64,000 nt of DNA from Phascolarctos cinereus (lineage: Eukaryota; Chordata; Mammalia; Diprotodontia; Phascolarctidae): positions 4,243,501 to 4,307,500 of the forward strand of contig NW_018344004.1 of assembly GCF_002099425.1 (NCBI RefSeq), in the 5' to 3' direction. This document shows, in pieces, positions 61,001 to 63,779 of this stretch; the first letter of the stretch is position 1; each line of letters starts with the position of its first letter. The translations under genes and the position numbers were made by a program. Under the pieces are notes generated by a model, which was given only the letters and a program-made list of their open reading frames with translations, did not search any database and had not been told where the DNA came from.

Positions 61001-62367
61001 TTTGCAGATGTAATGATTACTTCTGAGTTCTTTGGAAGGCATTTAGGAGAATGCTAGGTAAACTCATTATAGCACTTCGAACAACTTGGAAGAAATGCTG
61101 TTTTTGTAAATGTAAGAGTATCTGAGGCCTGAGTCTGCTCCAAATTAAAAAACCAGTTCCTAAGTGTCTGTTGTTCAGTTGTTTCAGCTGTGTCTGACTC
61201 TTCATGACTCCATTTTGAAGTTTTCTTGGCAAAGATACTGGAGTGGCTTGCCATTTCCTTCTCCAGCTCATTTGACAAATGAGGAAATTGAGGTAAACAG
61301 GGTTAAGTGGCTTGCAAAGGGTCATGCAGTTAGTGTCTGAGGCTGGATTTAAACTCTGGTCTTCCTGACTTCAAGTCCAGAACTCTATCCACTGTGCCAC
61401 CTAGCTGCCCAAGCACCTGTTACAAAATTACTAGTGCCCTGTAGGTGTGAGAATTCTGTGCCTTTTATCTTTTAATTCAGAGGTTCTTAACCTGGGTGCC
61501 ACAGACACTTCCAAATTATAAGGAATCCCTGAACTTGGATGGAGAAAAATTTATATCTTTATTTCACTATAATTGATTCCCATTGTAATCTCATATATTG
61601 TATGTATTTTAAAACATTATTCTGAGAAAGGAATTCATAAGCTTCACCAGGCTGCCAAAGGGATCCATGACACAGAAGTGATTAAGAATCCCTTCGCTAG
61701 GTGCAGTGTCCCTGTTGTTTATCCAGTAAGCTATAATGACATTGACTCAACATAAAGAAACTCTCTGTCTCTTTCAACTAGGTGGTTCATTGGTTAGTGT
61801 TCTGAGTCTGGAGTCAGGAAGACCTGAGTGGAATTTAGCCACAAACACTTGATAGAACTGTGTGGCCCCGGGCAAGTCATTTCACCTCTATTTGCCTTAG
61901 TTTCCTCATCTGCAAGATGAGGATAATAATAGCACCTACCTCCCAGAGTTGTTGTGAGGATCAAATCAGAAAATTATTGTAAAGTACTTACTTAGCACAG
62001 TGCCTGGCACATAGTGTTATATAAATGTTAGTCATTGTTGTTGTTGTTATGATAATGATGAGGATGAGGATGATGATTCTTTGTCACTAATGTTCTTTCT
62101 TGACTCACATGGTAATTTTTGTTATCTTTTGTTCAATTCTGTAGTGAACCCAGATACCTTATGATCACCTCTGTCACATCTCTTTGGTAGCTTTCTCTAA
62201 TTATGCCTTTTTAAAAAACTCTCATTCACTCTCTCTCAGGGCTCAGGAGCAGCTAGTAAAGGGGATTTTCTCTTCAGCAGTGACCACCTGATTGAAATGG
62301 CCACCAAGCTCTATCGGACCACGCTAAGCCAAACCAAGCAGAAACTCAACATTGAAATTTCAGATGA
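3552..62367 (+). CDS. MYO1B: MYO1B, unconventional myosin-Ib (partial, 23 exons)
   Basis: Single-headed class I myosin, an actin-based ATPase motor that links membranes to actin and is known as a tension-sensitive motor on plasma membrane and endosomes. The joined exons read as one frame of about 908 codons. They match mammalian myosin-Ib, as I remember it, nearly residue for residue: motor to about codon 505, six IQ motifs to about 690, then the TH1 tail. DIYGFE (switch II) and [12 protein letters not shown] are visible. Counting 16 residues upstream of DALAK gives Glu at the TEDS position, so no phosphorylation should be needed for activity. Roughly the first 190 residues (P-loop, switch I) lie upstream of the window and the last ~40 lie downstream. 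All 23 acceptors are AG and all 23 donors GT, and no stop or frameshift is seen in any exon, so the gene looks intact. The high similarity makes a paralogue such as MYO1A or MYO1C unlikely. Confidence 0.97.
3901..4004 (+). CDS. MYO1B: MYO1B exon 2 (motor)
   Basis: 104 bases reading [20 protein letters not shown] and then [14 protein letters not shown]; left at phase 0 by GTAAGT. The acceptor (acccattag) has a poor pyrimidine tract, the weakest in the gene. The codon split across the exon 1/2 junction is CAT (His), where I recall Asn in human. Confidence 0.95.
4005..5023. other. Intron 2 contents
   Basis: MIR-like reversed piece at about 4255-4390 and another at 4550-4720 (gagctggaagggaccttt ... 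ccaacactctttctact). No exon or RNA gene seen. Intron 1 (3651-3900) is short and without visible features. Confidence 0.6.
4545..4720 (-). mobile_element. MIR-like SINE (reverse)
   Basis: gagctggaagggacctttaa, 'ctcatcttatagatgaaat', 'agagaggttaactgaatta' and 'aattgaacccaaaa' follow the order of a reversed MIR/THER-type element. Confidence 0.6.
5024..5171 (+). CDS. MYO1B: MYO1B exon 3 (motor)
   Basis: 148 bases; reads [20 protein letters not shown], then [14 protein letters not shown] and on to DESKIKDKN. The LKLGNIEF block is conserved in the upper 50K region of class I myosins. Acceptor tttcccag, donor GTAAGT; leaves at phase 1 (G of a Glu codon). Confidence 0.96.
5172..5501. other. Intron 3 contents
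   Basis: 330 bases. A T-rich run with tttgtttgtttgttta precedes the exon 4 acceptor. Nothing else recognised. Confidence 0.6.
5502..5620 (+). CDS. MYO1B: MYO1B exon 4 (motor, TEDS region)
   Basis: 119 bases; completes Glu, then [20 protein letters not shown] and [18 protein letters not shown]. The Glu in QEKVSTT falls 16 residues before DALAK in the next exon. That is the TEDS-rule position, here acidic as is usual for vertebrate class I myosins. Donor GTAAAA. Confidence 0.96.
6019..6245 (-). mobile_element. MIR-like SINE (reverse)
   Basis: 'ttgtagagcaccttttc', 'atcctcattttaaaaatga', 'ttgcccagtttctcactag' and 'agacccagggtttcc' keep the order of a reversed MIR. Confidence 0.55.
7416..7521. 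repeat. Compound TG/TA/CA/TC microsatellite
   Basis: TGTG then TATA, then about 18 CA units, CTCTCTCTC, and further CA units. The histidine/threonine-rich open frames here are artefacts of the repeat. Confidence 0.95.
8388..8625 (-). mobile_element. MIR-like SINE (reverse)
   Basis: AAT-rich tail, 'gtaaggtttgcagagtgctg', ggggtcacacagctagtcag, 'aactcaggtcttcctgact' and 'ccagtgctctaaccca': a reversed MIR-type SINE with marsupial-style ends. Confidence 0.75.
9173..9600 (+). repeat. Old interspersed repeat, family not named
   Basis: Starts agcatttattaagtgcctac, then 'ctgggaatacaaagtgg', 'cttcaaggggcttacattc', 'cattccaggctcggagggtag'. It is interrupted by the hAT-like element at 9607 and may resume at about 9850-10060 (gctggtccaagctagaggta ... 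ctgaactaaggc). Confidence 0.45.
9607..9848 (-). mobile_element. hAT-like non-autonomous DNA transposon
   Basis: Left end aggtggttcttaatcttttt, then 'atggacccctttgtcactctggt' and 'gaagcctacaggcc'. This is the complementary orientation of the element at 61478, whose right part reads 'cttcaccaggctgccaaaggg'. A TG microsatellite (9707-9756) interrupts it. The right end is degenerate. Confidence 0.55.
9707..9756. repeat. TG microsatellite
   Basis: About 24 uninterrupted TG units inside the hAT-like element. Confidence 0.95.
10065..10295 (+). mobile_element. MIR-like SINE
   Basis: 'tagcttagtggttagaatg', cttggagtcaggaaggcctg, 'gtcacttaacctttccca', tcagtttcctcatttttaaa and 'gaatcaaatgagataatat' in order. 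Confidence 0.75.
10598..10663. repeat. 33-base tandem duplication
   Basis: Two adjacent units gtccccctctttacatac[a/g]tgtgcattggct with one internal mismatch (CATG against CGTG) and a one-base difference at the end. Confidence 0.9.
11177..11263 (+). CDS. MYO1B: MYO1B exon 5 (motor, DALAK)
   Basis: 87 bases, phase 0 at both ends; reads [17 protein letters not shown] then [26 protein letters not shown] is a signature block of all myosin motors. It lies after a 5.6-kb intron. Acceptor ttaatag, donor GTAATA. Confidence 0.96.
11264..12302. other. Intron 5 contents
   Basis: About 1 kb; a MIR-like remnant at 11590-11700 (cagctctgtgacctttagca). Otherwise AT-rich with nothing recognised. Confidence 0.55.
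12303..12368 (+). CDS. MYO1B: MYO1B exon 6 (motor, switch II)
   Basis: 66 bases, phase 0; reads [20 protein letters not shown] then FE. DIYGFE is switch II, which contacts the gamma-phosphate of ATP and starts the relay helix. Donor GTAAGT, followed by the largest intron of the window (10.6 kb). Confidence 0.97.
12660..12830 (+). mobile_element. MIR-like SINE remnant
   Basis: 'agactatggaaagaacacc', 'gaaagtcatctaatgtctctg', 'ttgcttcatctataaaa' and a closing 'atctctaagatcagttcc'. Confidence 0.5.
13408..13469. repeat. Alternating purine-pyrimidine CA/CG tract
   Basis: 62 bases of TG, CG and CA dinucleotides including gtgtgcgcgcatgtgcgcac and cgcgcgcacacacaca, with a single break in the alternation near cagacg. 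Confidence 0.9.
13884..14067 (+). repeat. Dispersed repeat, copy A (family unknown)
   Basis: Shares ttttcagtgtgagca, gcttgatttattgttttgtt, gatggagaaaatgtt and gttgttaaacattt, in the same order, with copy B at 54924-55130. I cannot name the family. Confidence 0.65.
15345..15560 (+). mobile_element. MIR-like SINE
   Basis: 'gagttcaaatcctgcttcc', cacttcctagctgtgtgact, ctcagtttcctcatctgtaa, 'agagttgctctgaggataaaatg' and an ATT-rich tail. Confidence 0.75.
16190..16370 (+). mobile_element. MIR-like SINE
   Basis: 'atttggagtctgaggacctgggt', 'ccaagtgaccttggagaagtcac', 'ctcatctgcaaaatgggg' and 'ggactagatggtat' at the end. Confidence 0.65.
17610..17755 (+). mobile_element. Marsupial SINE head (MIR-like)
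   Basis: 'gctaggtttggtgcaatagat', aaagcactgggcctggagtc, 'gttcaaatccaccctcag', 'tgggcaagtagcttaacctctg'. It is the tRNA-derived head shared by the WSINE1/MAR1-type SINEs. Confidence 0.7.
18790..18853. repeat. TC then AC compound microsatellite
   Basis: About 15 TC units pass directly into about 16 AC units. Confidence 0.95.
20264..20322. repeat. TG microsatellite
   Basis: About 29 uninterrupted TG units, the longest pure dinucleotide run in the window. Confidence 0.95.
21715..21880 (+). mobile_element. MIR-like SINE
   Basis: 'gatgtagtagaaaagactg', 'aaagacttgggttcaaatag', 'cagtctccttatctgtaaaat', 'agatgatctcctagattcc'. Confidence 0.6.
22948..23052 (+). CDS. MYO1B: MYO1B exon 7 (motor, relay helix)
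   Basis: 105 bases, phase 0; reads [20 protein letters not shown] then [30 protein letters not shown] is the relay helix, the most conserved stretch of the lower motor. Acceptor tcctacag, donor GTAATG. Confidence 0.97.
23053..24985. other. Intron 7 contents
   Basis: A composite marsupial SINE at 23620-23815 (MIR-like head plus the tail ending 'tgaatgaaatcacaag'). The rest is AT-rich with nothing else recognised. Confidence 0.55.
23620..23815 (+). mobile_element. Composite SINE with MIR-like head and distinct tail
   Basis: Head 'gtgtggcttagtggtctc'; tail 'ctgtattggcagaggga' then gtttcctccccagaagtgcc and 'gaatgaaatcacaag'. The same tail type occurs at 32798, 33695, 53640 and 62707. Confidence 0.55.
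24986..25048 (+). CDS. MYO1B: MYO1B exon 8 (motor)
   Basis: 63 bases, phase 0; reads [20 protein letters not shown] plus N. I.W..I.YFNN..I.DLIE is the standard myosin block after the relay helix. Acceptor ttttaaag, donor GTGAGT. Confidence 0.96.
26749..26771. promoter_or_regulatory. Perfect inverted repeat with two forkhead-type cores
   Basis: ttactgtttac, a single A, then gtaaacagtaa: 11-base arms with no mismatch. Each arm holds the forkhead core GTAAACA/TGTTTAC, head to head. A regulatory role is inference only. Confidence 0.4.
27584..27692 (+). mobile_element. L2 LINE 3' end
   Basis: 'agaatgtaagcttctcaaggg', caaggacttttatctgtttt, 'cctgacacgtcatagttgctta' and ataaatatttgttgattgat are the classic L2 3' terminus. 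Confidence 0.8.
28335..28535 (+). CDS. MYO1B: MYO1B exon 9 (motor)
   Basis: 201 bases, phase 0; starts [20 protein letters not shown], contains [17 protein letters not shown] and ends [19 protein letters not shown] and F.I.HYAGKV are conserved motor blocks leading to the actin-binding face. Donor GTATGG. Confidence 0.97.
28536..29893. other. Intron 9 contents
   Basis: A short reversed MIR end at 28795-28860 (ctaacatttatatagtgcct) and TA/CA-rich sequence at 29425-29465. Otherwise AT-rich unique sequence. Confidence 0.55.
29894..30120 (+). CDS. MYO1B: MYO1B exon 10 (motor, loop 2 and actin-binding helix)
   Basis: 227 bases; starts [20 protein letters not shown], continues through [18 protein letters not shown] and ends LQTKNPNYI. 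The basic [11 protein letters not shown] stretch is loop 2, which touches actin. It begins V-M where human has V-L as I recall. The Arg codon is split AG|G across the next intron. Donor GTACTT. Confidence 0.96.
30175..30335 (+). mobile_element. hAT-like non-autonomous DNA transposon
   Basis: Starts cagtaatgtcaaaaat, then 'aaaccacaaattaacattatctg' and 'aacatttctcaattacatttt'. The right half resembles the piece at 40024-40112, which keeps the end gtttgacacctctg. It begins 55 bases after the exon 10 donor. Confidence 0.5.
30488..30568 (+). mobile_element. L2 LINE 3' end fragment
   Basis: 'cttgtatccccagggcccagc', acatattagacatttaacaa, 'atacttgttgattga'. Confidence 0.75.
31512..31712 (+). CDS. 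MYO1B: MYO1B exon 11 (motor, SH1/SH2 helices)
   Basis: 201 bases; one base completes Arg, then [37 protein letters not shown] and so on to [17 protein letters not shown] and [18 protein letters not shown] are the reactive helix and start of the converter, near universal in myosins. Donor GTAAGA. Confidence 0.97.
32798..33015 (+). mobile_element. Composite SINE with MIR-like head and distinct tail
   Basis: Head 'ggcagagtagataaagagc', 'gacttgggttcagatcctgcc', 'tcctgggcaagacatgg'; tail 'ggagttaccctctaccaatgaaatca'. Confidence 0.6.
33695..33870 (+). mobile_element. Composite SINE
   Basis: 'gaggcagcttggtaaagtgga', 'ccagctctgtgaccttgggca', then 'ctgtattggtagaaagagatgctg' and 'tgatgaaatcctaggt' in the tail. 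Confidence 0.6.
34112..34205 (+). CDS. MYO1B: MYO1B exon 12 (motor, converter)
   Basis: 94 bases; completes Arg, then [20 protein letters not shown] and [16 protein letters not shown] is the end of the converter, after which the lever helix begins. Acceptor ttttcctag, donor GTATGT, phase 0. Confidence 0.96.
34206..35819. other. Intron 12 contents
   Basis: MIR-like remnants at 35130-35310 and 35367-35540. 34360-35100 holds no feature I recognise. Confidence 0.55.
35367..35540 (-). mobile_element. MIR-like SINE (reverse)
   Basis: 'atctggaaggcgctttaaag', aaagatgaggcccagagtga, 'cagggtcacaaagtagcagag', atttgaacccaggtcctctg. Confidence 0.65.
35820..35969 (+). CDS. MYO1B: MYO1B exon 13 (lever arm, IQ1 and start of IQ2)
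   Basis: 150 bases, phase 0; starts [20 protein letters not shown], then [20 protein letters not shown] and [24 protein letters not shown] is IQ1, the first calmodulin site; [12 protein letters not shown] opens IQ2. The last exon base is A, giving a TCA|GTAAGT donor rather than the usual G before GT. The next exon continues QQKKYQQ, which supports this donor. Confidence 0.95.
35970..39639. other. Intron 13 contents
   Basis: SINE remnant 36030-36125, TG/TA/CA simple repeat 38003-38060, a long old dispersed repeat 38095-39060. 36130-37980 is AT-rich with no recognised element. Confidence 0.55.
38095..39060 (+). repeat. Long old interspersed repeat, family not named
   Basis: Begins aacatttattaagtaagcac; later 'cttaagaggcttacattctg', 'gggagatcaggaaagg', 'cagtaatccaggtgagagg', 'gtgggaagtcat'-like sequence. 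It is the longest copy of the family seen at 718, 9173, 15780, 32345 and 43730. I cannot say which class it belongs to; it looks old and decayed. Confidence 0.45.
39640..39708 (+). CDS. MYO1B: MYO1B exon 14 (lever arm, IQ2/IQ3)
   Basis: 69 bases, phase 0; reads [20 protein letters not shown] then GWK. It completes IQ2 and opens IQ3 ([12 protein letters not shown], finished by ARK in the next exon). Acceptor acctgcag, donor GTGAGT. Confidence 0.96.
40024..40112 (+). mobile_element. hAT-like element, right half
   Basis: 'taaatatttctcaattacatttt', 'ctggccatgctggggcat' and the terminal gtttgacacctctg. Same family as 30175-30335. Confidence 0.55.
41473..41650 (+). mobile_element. MIR-like SINE
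   Basis: 'gggatgtagtggaaagaagg', 'gaagacctgagtgtgaatct', 'atcatctgtaaaatagg', 'cctcacagagttgttttgagga'. Confidence 0.65.
42040..42180 (-). mobile_element. MIR-like SINE (reverse)
   Basis: 'gatgccaggcagtgtgctaag', 'cctcacaacaaccctgggag', 'attttacagttgagggaactga'. Confidence 0.75.
42255..42341 (+). CDS. MYO1B: MYO1B exon 15 (lever arm, IQ3/IQ4 module)
   Basis: 87 bases, phase 0; reads [20 protein letters not shown] then IAAFWHGTQ. It closes IQ3 and opens IQ4. It has the same length and phase as the next two exons, so the three form a set of interchangeable 29-residue cassettes. Acceptor ccctag, donor GTAGGC. Confidence 0.96.
42554..42599 (+). promoter_or_regulatory. PTB-type pyrimidine tract and decoy acceptor before exon 16
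   Basis: A 31-base CU tract (tgtctctctctttctttttt and onwards to ctcc) followed by aactagcag at 42591-42599. That is a plausible acceptor 52 bases before the true one. Use of it would put TAA directly in the frame. Function is inferred. Confidence 0.45.
42652..42738 (+). CDS. MYO1B: MYO1B exon 16 (IQ4/IQ5 cassette, likely alternative)
   Basis: 87 bases, phase 0; reads [20 protein letters not shown] then IWAYWLGLK. Dropping it removes exactly one IQ motif and keeps the frame. In other mammals this class of exon is skipped to give shorter-lever myosin-Ib. By my count it differs from exon 17 at 12 of 87 bases and 3 of 29 residues. A long CU-rich tract with a decoy acceptor lies just upstream, and TGCATG motifs lie downstream. 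Donor GTACTT. Confidence 0.96.
42739..45225. other. Intron 16 contents (between the two IQ cassettes)
   Basis: MIR-like remnant 43520-43630 and old repeat 43730-43910. TGCATG at 42849-42854 and 43026-43031, GCATG at 42909-42913. AT-rich elsewhere with few repeats. Confidence 0.55.
42849..43031 (+). promoter_or_regulatory. RBFOX-type motif cluster downstream of exon 16
   Basis: TGCATG at 42849 and 43026 and GCATG at 42909, all within 300 bases of the exon 16 donor. RBFOX proteins bind UGCAUG and, when downstream of an exon, usually promote its inclusion. Confidence 0.4.
45226..45312 (+). CDS. MYO1B: MYO1B exon 17 (IQ5/IQ6 cassette, likely alternative)
   Basis: 87 bases, phase 0; reads [20 protein letters not shown] then IWAYWLGLK. 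It is a near duplicate of exon 16, and skipping both gives a 4-IQ lever. Acceptor ccttttag, donor GTACTC. It closes IQ5 and opens IQ6 ([13 protein letters not shown] + VRREYRK). Confidence 0.96.
46063..46420 (+). mobile_element. RTE-clade LINE fragment (reverse transcriptase, C-terminal part)
   Basis: The frame reads [20 protein letters not shown] then [19 protein letters not shown]. This fits the RT block FADD...TLQ.LL.EI...C..FGL.I..GKTK of RTE elements, with FADD decayed to FADV. Downstream '[16 protein letters not shown]'-like sequence fits the next RT block after a frame change. It is degraded and not active. Confidence 0.6.
46610..46870 (+). mobile_element. MIR-like marsupial SINE
   Basis: 'aggcagccaggtggcacagga', cctggaatcaggaagacttg, 'cacttcctagctgtgttactt', 'ttctcatctggaaaatgggg', 'gatgttgggaggatccaatga' and an AT-rich tail. 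Confidence 0.8.
49283..49357 (+). CDS. MYO1B: MYO1B exon 18 (end of IQ6, start of tail)
   Basis: 75 bases, phase 0; reads [20 protein letters not shown] then TLQRI. It closes IQ6 and begins the basic post-lever segment of the tail. The exon opens with GTACGT directly after the cttaag acceptor, so a donor-like hexamer abuts the acceptor. The real donor is GTAAGT. Confidence 0.96.
49500..50845 (+). mobile_element. L3/CR1-clade LINE 3' part, interrupted by a SINE
   Basis: Left piece (49500-49961): 'gataaatctaaagttttaca', then 'caacttcccaggtgcaaaatgg'. Right piece (50226-50845): 'cagtttgatatggtaggg', 'cagaagagggcagctgggat', 'gctacctttaggtgtctgaagg', 'ccaaaagtggaatgag', ggactagatggtccctgagg. The blocks follow CR1/L3 3' order and resume across the SINE at 49962-50225. 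Confidence 0.65.
49962..50225 (+). mobile_element. MIR-like marsupial SINE inserted in the L3-like LINE
   Basis: 'tggtgcagtggatagagact', 'gacctgagttcagatccc', ctgtgaccctgggtaagtca, 'ttcctcaacagtaaaatgggg', 'ggttgttgtaaggatcaaat', 'cctggcacatagtagatgct'. Confidence 0.8.
50950..51300 (+). mobile_element. RTE-clade LINE fragment (reverse transcriptase, middle part)
   Basis: 51086 onward reads [20 protein letters not shown], the RT block L.L.F.D..KAFD. Then, after a frame change, [18 protein letters not shown] and, after another, [13 protein letters not shown], in the order expected of an RTE reverse transcriptase. It is degraded. The 203-codon open frame on the opposite strand is a by-product. 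Confidence 0.55.
51625..51972 (+). mobile_element. L2 LINE 3' end
   Basis: 'cctgtacttggaataatctcc', 'cctttcaaatcatgtcttct', 'gggaagttcttccttcctt', 'gtattgccagctcttagcgcagt', 'acccggaacatagtaagg', cttgttgactgac. Full L2 3' layout. Confidence 0.8.
52210..52460 (-). mobile_element. MIR-like SINE (reverse)
   Basis: 'gtgtgcaaggcgctgtgttaa', 'gataggtgctgttattatcc', 'gttgagggaactgaggcaaa', 'gtctgaggctggatttgtact'. Confidence 0.75.
52695..52829 (+). CDS. MYO1B: MYO1B exon 19 (tail)
   Basis: 135 bases, phase 0; reads [40 protein letters not shown] and FHLWR. It belongs to the start of the TH1 tail. W-P-A-R-P-Y is conserved around this position in class I myosins. Donor GTACGG. Confidence 0.96.
53010..53275 (+). 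mobile_element. L2 LINE 3' end
   Basis: 'ctctgagaatttctcccattta', 'gactgtgagcttcttgaggac', aaggacagtgcttgcaattt, 'tatccccagcacttagcagagtg', 'aataaatgcttattcactga'. Confidence 0.75.
53640..53830 (+). mobile_element. Composite SINE
   Basis: 'gtcttggagtcaagaagatggg', 'gagtgccccaggcacctct', 'agtattggtgtagtcatc', 'ctcccaccaatgaggtca'. Confidence 0.6.
54668..54900 (-). mobile_element. MAR1-like marsupial SINE (reverse)
   Basis: ttgttgttgagtcatttcaa, 'ggggttttcttggcaaagata', agtggtttgccattttcttc, 'cattttacagatgaggaaac', 'gacttgcacagggtcacac', 'gctctatccattgtgccac'. Near full length. Confidence 0.8.
54924..55130 (+). repeat. Dispersed repeat, copy B (family unknown)
   Basis: Parallel to 13884-14067: ttttcagtgtgagca, gcttgatttattgttttgtt, gatggagaaaatgtt, 'ctggttgttaaacattt'. 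A T/G-rich run at 55079-55106 separates the last block. Confidence 0.65.
55258..55400 (-). mobile_element. MIR-like SINE (reverse)
   Basis: 'agagatcatcaggtccaactc', ttcattttacagatgaggaa, 'caggatcacacagatggtaca', 'ttggatcccaggtcttc'. Confidence 0.7.
56031..56271 (+). mobile_element. MAR1-like marsupial SINE
   Basis: ggggcagctaggtggtacag, 'cactggacctggggtcaggaag', 'gagttcgaatctggcctcag', 'tgtgaccctgtgcaagtta', 'gaaatggtaaaccactccgg' and the end gactgagatgactgaacaac. Full length, both ends present. Confidence 0.85.
56299..56442. repeat. Local direct duplication, 88-base spacing
   Basis: 56-base segments at 56299-56354 and 56387-56442 match at 46 of 56 bases by eye (tgcaact.ttgg, acttatag.tttaga, cttcctga.tcc). 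Confidence 0.8.
56637..56743 (+). CDS. MYO1B: MYO1B exon 20 (TH1 tail)
   Basis: 107 bases; reads [20 protein letters not shown] then [15 protein letters not shown], with a Ser codon split AG|T to the next exon. It is the N-terminal helical part of TH1. Acceptor acctcgcag, donor GTACTG. Confidence 0.96.
56744..59272. other. Intron 20 contents
   Basis: MIR-like SINE 58245-58440. 56744-58240 and 58450-59270 are AT-rich with no recognised element. Confidence 0.55.
58245..58440 (+). mobile_element. MIR-like SINE
   Basis: 'cagtggaacagtggaaagagc', 'gagttcaaattctgcctttg', 'tcagtttccttctctgtagaat', 'ggcctagatagtctctgaggg'. Confidence 0.65.
59273..59405 (+). CDS. MYO1B: MYO1B exon 21 (TH1 tail)
   Basis: 133 bases; completes Ser, then [40 protein letters not shown] and ANGK. 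The conserved run into N-K-V-N-R leads to the first strand of the PH-like core. Donor GTAAAA. Confidence 0.96.
59406..60284. other. Intron 21 contents
   Basis: SINE remnants 59785-59845 and 59920-60090 (reverse MIR type, 'tgcaagtgagaaaactgag'). Nothing else recognised. Confidence 0.55.
60285..60437 (+). CDS. MYO1B: MYO1B exon 22 (TH1, PH-like core)
   Basis: 153 bases, phase 0; reads [40 protein letters not shown] and [18 protein letters not shown]...D corresponds to early strands of the PH-like fold that binds phosphoinositides in class I myosins. It opens with Cys-Ala-Ser where I recall Ser-Thr-Ser in human, a small lineage difference at the variable loop. Confidence 0.95.
61169..61410 (-). 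mobile_element. MAR1-like marsupial SINE (reverse)
   Basis: ttgttcagttgtttcagctg, 'gaagttttcttggcaaagatac', tggagtggcttgccatttcc, 'gcttgcaaagggtcatgcag', 'ccactgtgccacctagctgccc'. Near full length. Confidence 0.85.
61478..61697 (+). mobile_element. hAT-like non-autonomous DNA transposon
   Basis: Left end cagaggttcttaacctgggt and right end gattaagaatcccttc are inverted repeats of each other. The interior 'cactataattgattcccatt', 'aaaacattattctgagaaagg' and 'caccaggctgccaaagggatcc' fits a small mammalian hAT-type family. Copy 9607-9848 is the same family in the other orientation. Confidence 0.65.
61780..62045 (+). mobile_element. MIR-like SINE
   Basis: 'gtctggagtcaggaagacctg', 'ctgtgtggccccgggcaagtc', tagtttcctcatctgcaaga, 'agagttgttgtgaggatcaaa', 'cagtgcctggcacatagtg' and a GTT-rich tail. 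Confidence 0.8.
62240..62367 (+). CDS. MYO1B: MYO1B exon 23 of window (TH1 tail)
   Basis: 128 bases; reads [40 protein letters not shown] and SD, leaving after GA of a Glu codon at donor GTATGT. The final exon (about 40 residues, FLVQFRQDKV... in human) is not found in 62368-64000, so it lies downstream. Confidence 0.95.
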
Positions 62368-62706
62368 GTATGTTTGTTTTACTCTTGGTAGATGATTTTC
62401 CTTTATTTCTTCTCTCTTAGTTAAGATTTCCAAACTACATCCTTTTTTCCAAAATCTATTTTTTTATTGCTAGTGGTTATATTAATCTAAATAAGTAACA
62501 TTTTATAACTGAGAATTAAATATTGGCAATACTCATCACCAAGTGAAACTGGAAACTTTTTATTCATTTGAAAGTTCTTTTTTTTTTACTTGTGGGAACA
62601 GTGTTGAAATGTCAAAAGACTTCTATTTTAGTAAGTATATAGATGTATTTAAAAAAAAATTTGATCTACAGTTTTAATTTTTGTGTTGCCCTGAACATTT
62701 AACCCC

Positions 62707-62820
62707 CAGGTTATTCTCTAAGACTGTTAGTTGTAGAGAAGATGCCAACTTGCCTGGGTAATTTTCCTCATTGAGGAATTCCTTATACTAATGAAATAAC
62801 AGATGCTAATCCCTATTTTA
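62707..62820 (+). mobile_element. Composite SINE tail
   Basis: 'ctctaagactgttagttgtagag', 'gatgccaacttgcctggg', 'cctcattgaggaattccttat' and 'actaatgaaataacag' form the tail shared with 23620, 32798, 33695 and 53640. Confidence 0.55.
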
Positions 62821-63334
62821 ACTTTTACCTTGATTCAGCAAGTGGTTTGTTGTGCCTATGTTTGTGCATGGACACAGGTGCACTGTACATACTCTTCACA
62901 GCAGCAATTTAATCTAAATTAACCGCAGGGCTCAAGGTTTAATAAGTTCTGGTTAATTTATTTTTTCAGCTTAGCTAAGAGCTGACCAGAGAACCCTTTG
63001 GGTTTCAACCTTTGCTGGAAATCTTTCTAAAGTAATGTCCTTCTCTTTCCTGCCCTTAGGACATAAAGAAAGCATAGGGAACTTGATTCAAACTTTTTTC
63101 ATTGAGAATCCCTATCTTTAATGTCTTTTCTCATTGTACTCTACTGGAGCCGGTTATAGGCCAGGAGATGAATGTGTAGTTTGCCTTACTTGCCTCCTCT
63201 CCTTACAAAAAAGAGAGAGGGCTGGAAGGAGGAGACTCTGGCTGCTTCATTAACATCCAATTGAGCTTTCTGCATACATTCTAGGTATATTTAGAACAAA
63301 GACCGTTTCTTCTAATATTTTCAGGCACTGCTAG

Positions 63335-63525
63335 AAGGTATAGTAGACACAGTGTTGGATGTAGGAGTCAGATAAACCTGAGTTTATATCCTGCCTCTGC
63401 ACTAGCAAATCATTCAGTCTTTTTAACCTCACGTCTTTATCTGCAAAATGGGATTGTGCGAGGATCTAAAGATGATGGATGTAAAATGCATTGCAAACCT
63501 TAAAGTACTATGTTCATCATCTTTT
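63335..63525 (+). mobile_element. MIR-like SINE
   Basis: 'gtatagtagacacagtgttgg', 'aaacctgagtttatatcctgcc', 'ctttatctgcaaaatggg', 'gcattgcaaaccttaaagtac'. Confidence 0.65.
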
Positions 63526-63779
63526 GTATCAGCTCGTCCCCCCGAGAGCTAAGTACTTTATTCTGTACAACATGAACATCTATCAAATGTGAAAGAAAAT
63601 TAAAATCAGAGGAAGGTATAGATCCGTCCATGTCACCTCAGAGTCTAGAATAGGACTGTATATTGTCATCATTAGTAATAATAGCAATGATAATAAGGCA
63701 CTTAAGCTTCTTCAAAGTGATTTATATGTATCATTTCCAGTAAATACAGTAGTTGTTAGTGGATGGAATTACTATTCTT

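Larger units (their letters stand above)
60438..62239. other. Intron 22 contents
   Basis: Short CA repeat 60735-60760, MAR1-like SINE 61169-61410 (reverse), hAT-like element 61478-61697, MIR-like SINE 61780-62045, trinucleotide-rich stretch 62038-62075. Confidence 0.65.
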
